A stretch of 64,000 nucleotides of DNA from positions 1 to 64,000 of the forward strand of contig JAMPHH010000010.1 in the NCBI GenBank assembly GCA_023663505.1, read 5' to 3'. The notes under the pieces were generated by a model that did not search any database, was not told the origin of the DNA, and was given only the letters and a program-made list of their open reading frames with translations. Shown here piece by piece: positions 7,767 through 15,872 of the stretch. Position 1 is the stretch's first letter, and each line of letters begins with the position of its first letter. The DNA comes from Muribaculum sp. (GTDB lineage: Bacteria; Bacillota; Clostridia; Lachnospirales; Lachnospiraceae). Made by a program: the position numbers and the translations under genes.

Positions 7767-10283
7767 TTACAAAAGCCCGCACTCTGACGCCGCCCTGTAA
7801 TATGTCGCAAGGGGTATCATGCTCTGCGCAAAATTCTTGCTGCTCGCATTCCCCACGACCACGGCGTCCTGCACCACAGACTTGCTCCCCACGCTTCCGG
7901 GCACGGGCTGCATAATGCTTCGCTTGAAGGTCTCGATTCCGGGCTTAAGATATTCCACATCTCCCGACAACTCATAGGCAATGGCAAGAGCCTCCAACAA
8001 CAAGGTATTCTGTCCGAGTCGATTCAAGCTGGGAAGCTCCTTGTAATAAAAGCAGCCAAGTTTCTCCATATAACAATTCTCAATCAGATCGTCCACAGCC
8101 CGCAGCATCATAGCCTTGAGCTCAGGTCTTGGAAACTCCCTGTAATAACGCATCACGCTTCCTATCGCCACGGAGATCATAAAGCCCACCCGAATCAGGG
8201 TGTTGTCCGTGTAAGGCGCAAGCCAGTTGCCGTACTGCTCCTCCCAAACCTGAAAATCCCTGATGATCGGCTCACATTTGGCAAGCCACTTCTCGTCTCT
8301 GGTCTCCACATACAGCGCGGTCAGGGTTCGCAGCGCCCAGCCCGTCTCTCTGGCATTCGCCTCCCCCACCTTGGCATACATGGGCGTATTTAAGAGCCTT
8401 AACACATTATCACCAATCCCCAAAGCGGTCTCCAAGCCCCGCTCGTCTCCCGTGAAATGATAATAGTCCAAAAGCCCCTCCACCCACTCATGAGAGCAGA
8501 CCATGACGCCGTTCTTACAATGCCCGCCCGTGTGCTCCCACTGTCCTCCCACATAGAGAGGATTGGAATGATAATGGCACACGTCCACGTCCATCCAATG
8601 ACTGCAGGACGCAATATTATAGTCCAAAAATCTCCTAATCCCCGTGCGCACATACAATAAGGCACACGCATGAGGATAGTCATACTCATTGTTGCACCAG
8701 ACCAGATCTCCGCCGCCCCTGCCCTGCGCGGTGTAGCCGGAATCATAGGAATCCCCGAAATTCAACATCCCATAGGCGCGACAATGCCCGTCCGCCCGTC
8801 CGATCAATGACTGCTCCACATTGATATCAAGCTTATCCGCAAAAACATCAAGCCATACCCCTGAAGCCCTGTGGGTCTCCGGAGACAGATACGGTCTGTC
8901 CGGCATCTGATAGATCAAGCTGCGGTTGTCAATCTCCGTAAGGCTCTCCCGCGCATCATGAAAATGCAGCAGGAACCTCTGCTCTCTGGACATTCCCGTC
9001 TGCATGACCACCTGCTCCACACCCTCCGGCACCAACATCACAGCCAGACCGCTCTCGTCCGCCTGCACCGCCTTGGGGTAATTCTGCTGTGCCTGAAAGA
9101 CCGTGGCGCACACACCGCCGTCCGCGTCCGTGCAATCCGCAAGAAACGTCCCGTACAGCACCTCGGCAAAATGCTCGTTCGCCTCCCTCACCAACCATTT
9201 GGAATCCACCACGCGGCTCACGGCAGCGCCGTCCCTGCCAAGATAAAAATCCGTTTTATAATTAGAGCTTCCCGCACAGGTGCGCACTTCCGCCACGGGA
9301 GCCCTGTCAACTACCTGCTCCAGCTCTCCCGCACCTCTGGCGTGATACACCGGTCCGTCCCCGAAATTAGGCGCATCTGTCAAATCCCCGCAGCCCGTGG
9401 AATCCAACTTATCATTTATCTGCATCTTAGCCAGTCCTCCCGAGGGAACCGACTCGGGCGTCCGCAGAAGCCGAAACACCAAGGACGCCACATGCAGGGG
9501 ATTGTCCATGGTGTTGATGATACGATAGGACACCTCCACCCAAGGCTTCCCCGCCCATGCGGTGAGCTTTAACTCAAAATCCACCCTGCCGGCGGCAGCG
9601 TTGTCCGTAACACTCCCATCTGTGGCTGCATTTCTTGCGACATCGCCATTCATGACGTTCCCATCTATGGTAGCGCTGTCCCTTAGATTGCTTCCTCTCG
9701 CCTTCAGAATCGCGCACACGGGTCCCTTCTCCACCACCTGCCAACTGCCAATCTCGATATTGTAGTCATTCCCGTCTCCGTCTCTTAACAGAGGTCCCAC
9801 AAACTGCTTCTTATCATAAATGCGCCCCATGGCGTTCAACTGCTCAAAAATACTGTCGCCTTGATGCTGCACCCGAAAGAGAAGCTCTCCTCCCTCACCG
9901 CCGCAGACCGTGGACACCGTGACTCCCGCCTCGTCCTCGCAGACCTTCACCTCGGGAATGCCCGAAGCCCCCTGTTGAGCCCCAAGCTCTTGAATGTCTA
10001 TTGCTTCATCTTTAATATGCCTCTCACCGCCATTCAGGTCGCACTGCAGCACCGTTCCACTGTTGGCAGGCAAATCAGCCAGAAAGCGCAGGAACAAGAA
10101 TCTCACGGAACCGTCCTTGTGCCGAGATGTCACCTTCCTCTGGATAGGCAGCTCCCTCTCCCCCTGATACAGCCGCACGTTCTCTGCGTCCCGAAGCTCC
10201 CCCTCCTTCACCGGAATCCCGATATAGCAGGGCTCCGCAATCCGCTCATACCGATACAATTTGTCAAAGAAGATATCTATCAT
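7767..10283 (-). CDS. Large YetA-like / exo-rhamnogalacturonan-lyase-family protein
   Basis: A cytosolic-looking protein of 838 residues without a signal peptide. A beta-rich N-terminal half (start I-D-I-F-F-D-K-L with the phrase G-I-P-V-K-E-G) is followed by a C-terminal alpha-helical half rich in W, Y and H, including H-S-N-P-L-Y-V-G-G-Q-W-E-H-T-G-G-H and repeated Y-x-x-T-R-D-E-K-W-L type helices, as in alpha/alpha toroids. This resembles Bacillus YetA and the PcRGLX (PL26) exo-rhamnogalacturonan lyase group, judged from memory of the architecture only. AGGAGG stands ten bases before the ATG at 10283, which fixes the start. No other polysaccharide genes are adjacent, so the substrate is an inference. 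Confidence 0.6.
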   Translation of the reverse strand: MIDIFFDKLYRYERIAEPCYIGIPVKEGELRDAENVRLYQGERELPIQRKVTSRHKDGSVRFLFLRFLADLPANSGTVLQCDLNGGERHIKDEAIDIQELGAQQGASGIPEVKVCEDEAGVTVSTVCGGEGGELLFRVQHQGDSIFEQLNAMGRIYDKKQFVGPLLRDGDGNDYNIEIGSWQVVEKGPVCAILKARGSNLRDSATIDGNVMNGDVARNAATDGSVTDNAAAGRVDFELKLTAWAGKPWVEVSYRIINTMDNPLHVASLVFRLLRTPESVPSGGLAKMQINDKLDSTGCGDLTDAPNFGDGPVYHARGAGELEQVVDRAPVAEVRTCAGSSNYKTDFYLGRDGAAVSRVVDSKWLVREANEHFAEVLYGTFLADCTDADGGVCATVFQAQQNYPKAVQADESGLAVMLVPEGVEQVVMQTGMSREQRFLLHFHDARESLTEIDNRSLIYQMPDRPYLSPETHRASGVWLDVFADKLDINVEQSLIGRADGHCRAYGMLNFGDSYDSGYTAQGRGGGDLVWCNNEYDYPHACALLYVRTGIRRFLDYNIASCSHWMDVDVCHYHSNPLYVGGQWEHTGGHCKNGVMVCSHEWVEGLLDYYHFTGDERGLETALGIGDNVLRLLNTPMYAKVGEANARETGWALRTLTALYVETRDEKWLAKCEPIIRDFQVWEEQYGNWLAPYTDNTLIRVGFMISVAIGSVMRYYREFPRPELKAMMLRAVDDLIENCYMEKLGCFYYKELPSLNRLGQNTLLLEALAIAYELSGDVEYLKPGIETFKRSIMQPVPGSVGSKSVVQDAVVVGNASSKNFAQSMIPLATYYRAASECGLL

Positions 10284-10300
10284 CTGCACACCTCCTGCTC

Positions 10301-10362
10301 TGAATATGACCATTATTCCATTCGGCCGTTTTATGCCTTGAATATGGACTTATTATACCATA
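10301..10362. repeat. Palindromic intergenic repeat, copy a (partial)
   Basis: Degenerate copy of the 72-bp repeat family: a CATTCGGCCGTTTT core followed by GCCTTGAATATGG and a TTATACCAT end. It lies immediately upstream of the YetA-like gene. Other copies are at 12181-12260, 47528-47697 and 51857-51952. Confidence 0.7.
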
Positions 10363-10403
10363 ATATATCCGTACTAACTACCGTTTTTATGGTGGAATAC
10401 CTG

Positions 10404-11072
10404 CTATTTTACTGATTTTCTGCTATAGCTTGTCACATCGGAGCCTATCTCCTCATATAATGCTTTCACATCTGTCTCGCACTCCCTGAGTGCGACAAGC
10501 TCCGCGTCAGTCGCCCCTATAAATTCGACAAATTCCACCTTTCCGTTCGGAGTGCTGATAGCTCTAAGCTCCTTGTCGGGAATCGTGATAAAGCCCGTGA
10601 TATTGGATTGCATTTTCGTGTCTATGCCCTGTGTCTGACCCGTATATAAGTATTCATAGGGCGCAAACACCTCCCCCTTTGTAAAGGTGATTCTTGCGAT
10701 AGACTGTAAAATGCCGCAGATACATTTTATTTCCGCTTCCTCGTCCTCATAATTGTCCTTTTTTAATTTAAAGGTAAATTCCATTCCGTAGCCGCTGACA
10801 GCTTTGTCATCTGTTTCCTTATCATATAATTCAGACAGACCATAGGTGACAAAATGCCAATAATCCCCTCCGTCATAAATACTTATCCCGTCTAACGGGT
10901 CATTACCTCCAAGCTGCCATTTTATCAATGTTCCGTAGTGCTTGGGGCTCTTTTGATCAGGGTATACCCTTTCGCATTCCTTTGTGATAGCGTCCCAGCC
11001 CTGAGCGTTGAATTCTTCATTTTGCTCTTGACCGCTTTCTTCCTTCTTTTTAAAAATATCAAACAATCCCAT
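10404..11072 (-). CDS. SUFU (suppressor of fused) domain protein
   Basis: A 222-residue soluble protein. The segment D-P-L-D-G-I-S-I-Y, then H-F-V-T-Y-G-L-S-E-L-Y, and the later F-x-F-K-L motif are characteristic of the SUFU domain (PF05076). In bacteria this domain is known as an immunity protein of polymorphic toxin systems, but it also occurs alone. No toxin gene is adjacent. The first 20 residues (M-G-L-F-D-I-F-K-K-K) look like a common short lead-in of Firmicute proteins. It is a single-gene unit between a YetA-like gene and a radical SAM gene. Confidence 0.8.
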   Translation of the reverse strand: MGLFDIFKKKEESGQEQNEEFNAQGWDAITKECERVYPDQKSPKHYGTLIKWQLGGNDPLDGISIYDGGDYWHFVTYGLSELYDKETDDKAVSGYGMEFTFKLKKDNYEDEEAEIKCICGILQSIARITFTKGEVFAPYEYLYTGQTQGIDTKMQSNITGFITIPDKELRAISTPNGKVEFVEFIGATDAELVALRECETDVKALYEEIGSDVTSYSRKSVK

Positions 11073-11177
11073 GAGTTAATCCTCCCAGTAAAATGTAATT
11101 TGACGAATATCCACAATATGGAAATTATAACGCAATTTCCAGCAAATGTCCATACAACACAGTGTCACCGACCTCTT

Positions 11178-12062
11178 CTAATGCCCCCAAAAGCTCTCCA
11201 ATGTCAACTGCTCTCCCGCTGCCTTATCCTCAAACTCACTCATATAAGCAAACAGCCTGTCGCTATCACAGACAATTCCATTCCGCGCGCATTCCTCCCG
11301 AACCATCTGCATCAGGCTTTGTTCCTCCGGAACCGGAAGCTCATACGCATTCCCGTAGGTTCTGATATAGCGTTCCTTAAGCCCCGGGAAATGAGCATCA
11401 AGCTGTCTATAAAAATACTCCCTATCACCCTCCCGCAAGGTAACCCCCAGTCCAAACAACAGGATTCCATATACCCGCGCCTCCCTGCAGTAATCCAAAA
11501 GCCCCATAATATTCTCTTTCGTATCGTTGATAAAGGGCAGTATCGGCGTCATCCAGCATATCGTAGGAATGCCCTCCTCACGCATGATCTGCAGCACCTC
11601 AAACCGCCTTTTTGTAGTGCATACCTTCGGTTCAATGAGCCTGCACAGAGCTTCATCATAGGTTGTCATGGTGATCTGCACCACGCATTTTGTTTTGCTG
11701 TGGATACTCTTTAACAAATCCAAATCACGGAGTATCAGATCCGATTTCGTCTGAATCGCAAGCCCGAATTCATATCTGTCAATCAGCTCCAAGCATCTTC
11801 TGGTAAGCCCAATCTCCTTTTCTATCGGAAGATAAGGGTCGCTCATAGCGCCCGTTCCAATCATGCAGCGGTTCCTTTTTCTGCGCAGCGCATCCTCCAA
11901 AAGCTCCGGGGCATTCACCTTGACCGCGATATCCTCAAAGTCATGCTCCATCTGGTAGCAGGCGCTTCTGGCATCACAATATATACAGCCATGCAGACAG
12001 CCTCTATACAGATTCATTCCGTTTTTTGTGCTTAATATAGATTTTGCATACACCTCATGCAT
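11178..12062 (-). CDS. Radical SAM protein, spore-photoproduct-lyase-like family
   Basis: Radical SAM enzyme of 294 residues. The cluster-binding motif C22-x3-C26-x2-C29 sits near the N-terminus inside R-G-C-L-H-G-C-I-Y-C-D. The downstream I-G-T-G-A-M-S-D-P-Y-L-P-I-E-K segment and the T-K-S-D-L-I-L-R-D block are shared with the SplB-like radical SAM family (also called Rv2578c-like). Its substrate is unknown, and the length is close to the small members of that family rather than true spore photoproduct lyase. The start at 12062 has AGGAGG ten bases upstream; the longer frame to 12107 has none. Confidence 0.85.
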   Translation of the reverse strand: MHEVYAKSILSTKNGMNLYRGCLHGCIYCDARSACYQMEHDFEDIAVKVNAPELLEDALRRKRNRCMIGTGAMSDPYLPIEKEIGLTRRCLELIDRYEFGLAIQTKSDLILRDLDLLKSIHSKTKCVVQITMTTYDEALCRLIEPKVCTTKRRFEVLQIMREEGIPTICWMTPILPFINDTKENIMGLLDYCREARVYGILLFGLGVTLREGDREYFYRQLDAHFPGLKERYIRTYGNAYELPVPEEQSLMQMVREECARNGIVCDSDRLFAYMSEFEDKAAGEQLTLESFWGH

Positions 12063-12133
12063 AACTTTGTGGCACCTCCTAAACAAAAGATAAGCGAACC
12101 CCCGCATGATTCCATTGCAATTTGTCTGATATG

Positions 12134-12186
12134 TGGTAAAATAAGACCGTTAAATGCTTTTGAGATTTTCGCCGCTTATTTTACCA
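12134..12186. repeat. 12-bp inverted repeat next to repeat copy b
   Basis: TGGTAAAATAAG at 12134-12145 is the exact reverse complement of CTTATTTTACCA at 12175-12186. It overlaps the left end of the palindromic repeat copy b, whose ends carry the same ATTTTACCAT motif. It lies in the divergent intergenic space between the radical SAM and MATE genes. Confidence 0.6.
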
Positions 12187-12260
12187 TGATTACTCCGTAA
12201 TCATGGCAATGATGGCCATTCGGCCGTTTTCTGCCATGAATATGGACTTATTTTACCATA
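12181..12260. repeat. Palindromic intergenic repeat, copy b
   Basis: One unit of the 72-bp family: CCATGATT...AATCATGG hairpin, GGCCATTCGGCC hairpin, then the TGAATATGG...TTTTACCAT element. It fills most of the space ahead of the MATE gene, ending about 30 bases before the ATG. Confidence 0.8.
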
Positions 12261-12289
12261 GACAATATCAGAAATGAGGAAGCTCTATC

Positions 12290-13663
12290 ATGGCAAAGAT
12301 AGATATGACACAAGGAAATATCGCCGGAAACATTGTCCGCTATTCCATTCCTTTGGTCTTGGGCAATCTGTTTCAATTGACTTATAATCTTGCGGACTCC
12401 GCCATAGCAGGACAATTTATCGGCAAGGACGCTCTGGCGGCGGAGGGGATCGCAAGTCCCGTCATGAATATTCTCATTCTCGGAATCTCCGGTCTGTCCA
12501 TGGGGGCGGGGGTTTTGATGAGTGAATTTTTTGGCAGCCGCAACATCAAGAAATTAAAGGAAGAGCTGTCAACCGTTATCTCTTTTGGATTCCTATTCTC
12601 GATAGTCGCTGTGTTGCTTTGTATCGCCCTGACAACTCCTCTCTTACATGCGCTGAGCGTTCCTGAGGAGATCATGGGTATGACTGGCACATACCTCAGA
12701 ATTATATTCTTGGGCGTCCCGTTTACCTATTTTTATAATACCCTTGCCGCAGCGTTAAAGAGTGTAGGAGACTCCAAGACCCCGTTAAAGTTTTTGATGC
12801 TTTCGTCCATCTTAAATGCCGTTTTAGATATTATTTTTATCGGATTCCTTCACTTTGGAATCGTCTGCTCTGCCACTACCACCGTGATTGCCGAGGGCGT
12901 GTCCGCAGGATTATCCTACCTCTATATTCGCGCCCGAATCCCTGAATTGGCGATTACAAGAGAGGAATTTCGCCCCGATAAGGAATTGCTGAAAAAGACC
13001 TTGAGCTACGGTGCGACCACTGCGCTTCAGCAATCATGTCAGCCAATCGGCAAGCTGCTCATACAGGGCTGTGTCAACACCTTGGGAGTTGACACAATAG
13101 CCGCGTTTAACGCCGTGACAAGAATCGACGACTTTGCATTCACACCCGAACAAAGCATCTCGCACGGCATCACCACATTCGTCGCCCAAAATCATGGAAA
13201 AGCGTCTGCGGAAACCGACCTCGAGCGGTCAACGGAATCCCAAAAACGCATCACCAAGGGCTTTGCAATCGGATTGAGGCTGGAATTTGCCTATTGGCTA
13301 TTGATCTGCGCGCTCGTACTGCTGTTAAAGAAATACATCATGCTGCTGTTTGTGAGCGGAGATAATGCAGCGGCTATCATAGAAATCGGAAGCCAATATC
13401 TGAAAACCATGGCTTTTTTCTATTTGTTTCCGGCATTCACTAATGGAATACAAGGTTTTTTCAGAGGCTATGGCAAAATGAAGGTGACACTGCTTGCCAC
13501 TTTTATCCAAACCTCTATCCGCGTTCTGGTCACATATATACTCGCGCCCCGAATAGGCATCTACGGCATCTCCTTCGCCTGCGCCATCGGTTGGAGCTGT
13601 ATGCTTTTATACGAGGTTCCCTATTATTTATACCTACGAAAACGTAATGGTAATGCCATTTAA
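12290..13663 (+). CDS. MATE family efflux transporter
   Basis: Twelve-helix multidrug/toxin exporter of 457 residues, driven by a sodium or proton gradient. The N-terminal half opens with G-N-I-A-G-N-I-V-R-Y-S-I-P-L-V-L-G-N-L-F-Q and Y-N-L-A-D-S-A-I-A-G-Q-F-I-G, the standard MatE signature; the second half repeats the fold from about residue 235. It belongs to the large DinF/NorM-like MATE group of Clostridia whose substrates are mostly unknown. It is one of the few plus-strand genes and overlaps the upstream end of the reading frame of the DNA glycosylase, which follows 61 bases after the stop. Confidence 0.93.
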   Translation: MAKIDMTQGNIAGNIVRYSIPLVLGNLFQLTYNLADSAIAGQFIGKDALAAEGIASPVMNILILGISGLSMGAGVLMSEFFGSRNIKKLKEELSTVISFGFLFSIVAVLLCIALTTPLLHALSVPEEIMGMTGTYLRIIFLGVPFTYFYNTLAAALKSVGDSKTPLKFLMLSSILNAVLDIIFIGFLHFGIVCSATTTVIAEGVSAGLSYLYIRARIPELAITREEFRPDKELLKKTLSYGATTALQQSCQPIGKLLIQGCVNTLGVDTIAAFNAVTRIDDFAFTPEQSISHGITTFVAQNHGKASAETDLERSTESQKRITKGFAIGLRLEFAYWLLICALVLLLKKYIMLLFVSGDNAAAIIEIGSQYLKTMAFFYLFPAFTNGIQGFFRGYGKMKVTLLATFIQTSIRVLVTYILAPRIGIYGISFACAIGWSCMLLYEVPYYLYLRKRNGNAI

Positions 13664-13724
13664 CCCATTTAACAAAACATTAATAACCCCAAAATACAAT
13701 ACGATTATAAATGAGGTAAGAACC

Positions 13725-14528
13725 ATGATCATTCAGATAAACGATGATTTTAATCTACAAAAGATTGCGGACAGCGGGCAGTGCTTCCGCTGCAAAACCT
13801 TCGGCGACACTTATCGCTTTATCACAGGCGATAATATCATTTACATCAGGCAGGAGACGGCAAACCACTATAATGTCAGCTGTACCGCCGCGGACTGGGA
13901 GCAGGTCTGGAGCCCATATTTTGACCTCGGGCGCAATTATGCGAATATCCGCAGGAATGCCGCATCCGACAGCTTTATGAGCAAAGCCATGGAAGCTGGA
14001 ACAGGAATACGCATTCTCCGCCAAGACCCTTGGGAGACCTTGATATCCTTTATCATTTCCCAACGCAAAAATATCCCCGCCATCAAGAAATCCATCGAAG
14101 CTATGGCAGACGCCTTCGGTGAAAAGACACGCACGGAATACGAGAGTCTCTCACTCTTTCCCACAAGCGACTCCCTCCGCCATGCCACTCTACCCGAGCT
14201 ATCCGCCTGCAGCTTGGGGTATCGTGTGCCCTATATACAGGACGCCGCAACAAGGCTTGCAGGCAGCCCCGAGCTGCTGGAGGCTTGGGCGGCTTTAGAT
14301 GACGATACGCTGTTCACCACACTGAAAACCATCAAGGGCATCGGGGACAAGGTCGCAAACTGCGTGATGCTGTTCGCCTATGCCAGAACGTCCCGCGCCC
14401 CCATTGACACTTGGATTGCCAAATTGATCGACGAGGAATATGACGGCGTCAACCCCTTTCCCAAGTATGGGGAGAATGCAGGCATCATGCAGCAGTATGC
14501 TTTTTATTATATGCAGCAGAACAAATAA
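13725..14528 (+). CDS. ogg: 8-oxoguanine DNA glycosylase / AP lyase, OGG1 type
   Basis: Base-excision repair glycosylase of 267 residues, removing 8-oxoguanine. The N-terminal OGG domain contains D-S-G-Q-C-F-R-C (17-23). The helix-hairpin-helix region reads I-K-G-I-G-D-K209-V-A-N-C, giving the catalytic lysine K209, and D228 in P-I-D-T-W is the conserved aspartate of the HhH-GPD fold. The start at 13725 is chosen because GAGGTAAG precedes it and the OGG domain begins there; the longer frame overlaps the MATE gene. OGG1-type enzymes in bacteria are mainly found in Clostridia, so this fits the host. Confidence 0.93.
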   Translation: MIIQINDDFNLQKIADSGQCFRCKTFGDTYRFITGDNIIYIRQETANHYNVSCTAADWEQVWSPYFDLGRNYANIRRNAASDSFMSKAMEAGTGIRILRQDPWETLISFIISQRKNIPAIKKSIEAMADAFGEKTRTEYESLSLFPTSDSLRHATLPELSACSLGYRVPYIQDAATRLAGSPELLEAWAALDDDTLFTTLKTIKGIGDKVANCVMLFAYARTSRAPIDTWIAKLIDEEYDGVNPFPKYGENAGIMQQYAFYYMQQNK

Positions 14529-14582
14529 TATCTCAGTCAACAGCCCCGCTGCAAGCAACCATGAGCGGAATAGCCAAGAACA

Positions 14583-15806
14583 TTATGCTTCTATGCAATT
14601 TTGCGGGGACTTCAAAATAAAATCCGCAGCCGCCCTCGCGCCGCCGCACGAGCGGAAGGACTGTGCAATTGCAGACGCGCACTCCCGCATCTGCTTATCC
14701 TTCATAGCAAATCTGACGGTCTCCCTGATACACTCCGGTGTCGATTCCTTCAAAAATATCCCCGCGCCAAGCTCCCGCACCCTGTTTGCCACACCGTGCT
14801 GTTCCGGCGTCTTGGGACAGAGAATCAGCGGAACCCCATAGTACAGCGCCTCGCTGACGCTGTTCATCCCGCAATGCGTGAGGAAAACATCAGCCTTCTC
14901 CAACACCGCGATCTGATCCACGCTGCCCCTGACGATACAGTTTGGAGTGGGCTTTGACAGCGAGCCGATATCCGTATCCGTCCCCACGGACAGGATTGCC
15001 CGCCAAGCTTCCCCCTCCATCGCTTTCAGGCAATTCCGGTAAAAATCCAAATGGTCATTATCCACCGTTCCCAATGAGATATAGACAACAGGAGCTTCCT
15101 CGCCCTCGTCAGCTATCTCCACGTCCCTGTCCGCCTCCTCGCAGGCTCTGACCGACGCATCGCGCAATATCGGTCCCACAAAGGCGTAATTCTCCGAAAA
15201 AGTCTCCGAGCAGGGCTGAAACAAGGGAGACGTGTACACAATCGTTCTGGTGCTGTCATCATTTGCAATGATATCCAACACGCTTTTTACCTCGTATCCT
15301 TTATTCTGAAGCCGTTTGATGCTCCTTCCTATCCGTGGAATACTCACCAACATCCGGAGCAGCCCCGGTCCCTCCCGCTTCATCACCTTGGCGGAATACC
15401 TGTTAAAGGCAAAGGTCGTGGTGGACGAGACAAAGGGGATTCCAAGCTTCTTAGCGATTAATTTTGCCCAAAAAGCCATGGAATCGCCGACAATGACATC
15501 AGGCTTCAGCTCCCGCATATCCCTCGCTATCGCGTCGTCCATCGCCAATGTCATATTCACGATCAATTCCGTGGAGAAAGCCAAATCCTTGCCAATCCTC
15601 TCCCCGTCCGCCTTGGAGAGCCTTGTCTGCGGGTCATACTGATCACAGGAGACAAACCTTGCCCCTGCGGATTCTATTTTGTCGCGCATAATATCATAGG
15701 AATAGTAAATTACATCATGCCCCTCGGATACCAGTTCACGCACGACTCCCAGTGTCGGATTCGTGTGCCCGTGCGCCGGAATACAGAAAAAAACAATCTT
15801 GCTCAC
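14583..15806 (-). CDS. Glycosyltransferase, GT1 / macrolide-glycosyltransferase (MGT) family
   Basis: UDP-sugar dependent GT-B glycosyltransferase of 407 residues. The N-terminus shows V-F-F-C-I-P-A-H-G-H-T-N-P, with the catalytic histidine of the family; the C-terminal half has V-Y-I-S-L-G-T-V and the nucleotide-sugar motif T-H-C-G-M-N-S-V-S-E-A, then P-L-I-L-C-P-K-T-P-E-Q. Relatives glycosylate macrolides, lipids or other small hydrophobic acceptors. The GTG at 15806 is chosen: GAGGGGG precedes it, and the upstream TTG at 15842 lies inside the terminator of the chemoreceptor gene. No biosynthetic partner is adjacent. Confidence 0.87.
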   Translation of the reverse strand: MSKIVFFCIPAHGHTNPTLGVVRELVSEGHDVIYYSYDIMRDKIESAGARFVSCDQYDPQTRLSKADGERIGKDLAFSTELIVNMTLAMDDAIARDMRELKPDVIVGDSMAFWAKLIAKKLGIPFVSSTTTFAFNRYSAKVMKREGPGLLRMLVSIPRIGRSIKRLQNKGYEVKSVLDIIANDDSTRTIVYTSPLFQPCSETFSENYAFVGPILRDASVRACEEADRDVEIADEGEEAPVVYISLGTVDNDHLDFYRNCLKAMEGEAWRAILSVGTDTDIGSLSKPTPNCIVRGSVDQIAVLEKADVFLTHCGMNSVSEALYYGVPLILCPKTPEQHGVANRVRELGAGIFLKESTPECIRETVRFAMKDKQMRECASAIAQSFRSCGGARAAADFILKSPQNCIEA

Positions 15807-15822
15807 CGCACTGATCCCCCTC

Positions 15823-15854
15823 AAAAAACAGCCCCACTGCAAGCAACGGGGCTG
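15823..15854 (-). terminator. Rho-independent terminator of the chemoreceptor gene
   Basis: On the minus strand CAGCCCC pairs with GGGGCTG around an 11-base loop and is followed at once by six T residues. It starts about 20 bases past the chemoreceptor stop and ends 17 bases before the glycosyltransferase start codon. Confidence 0.9.
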
Positions 15855-15872
15855 CCATCTGTTCCTGTATAA

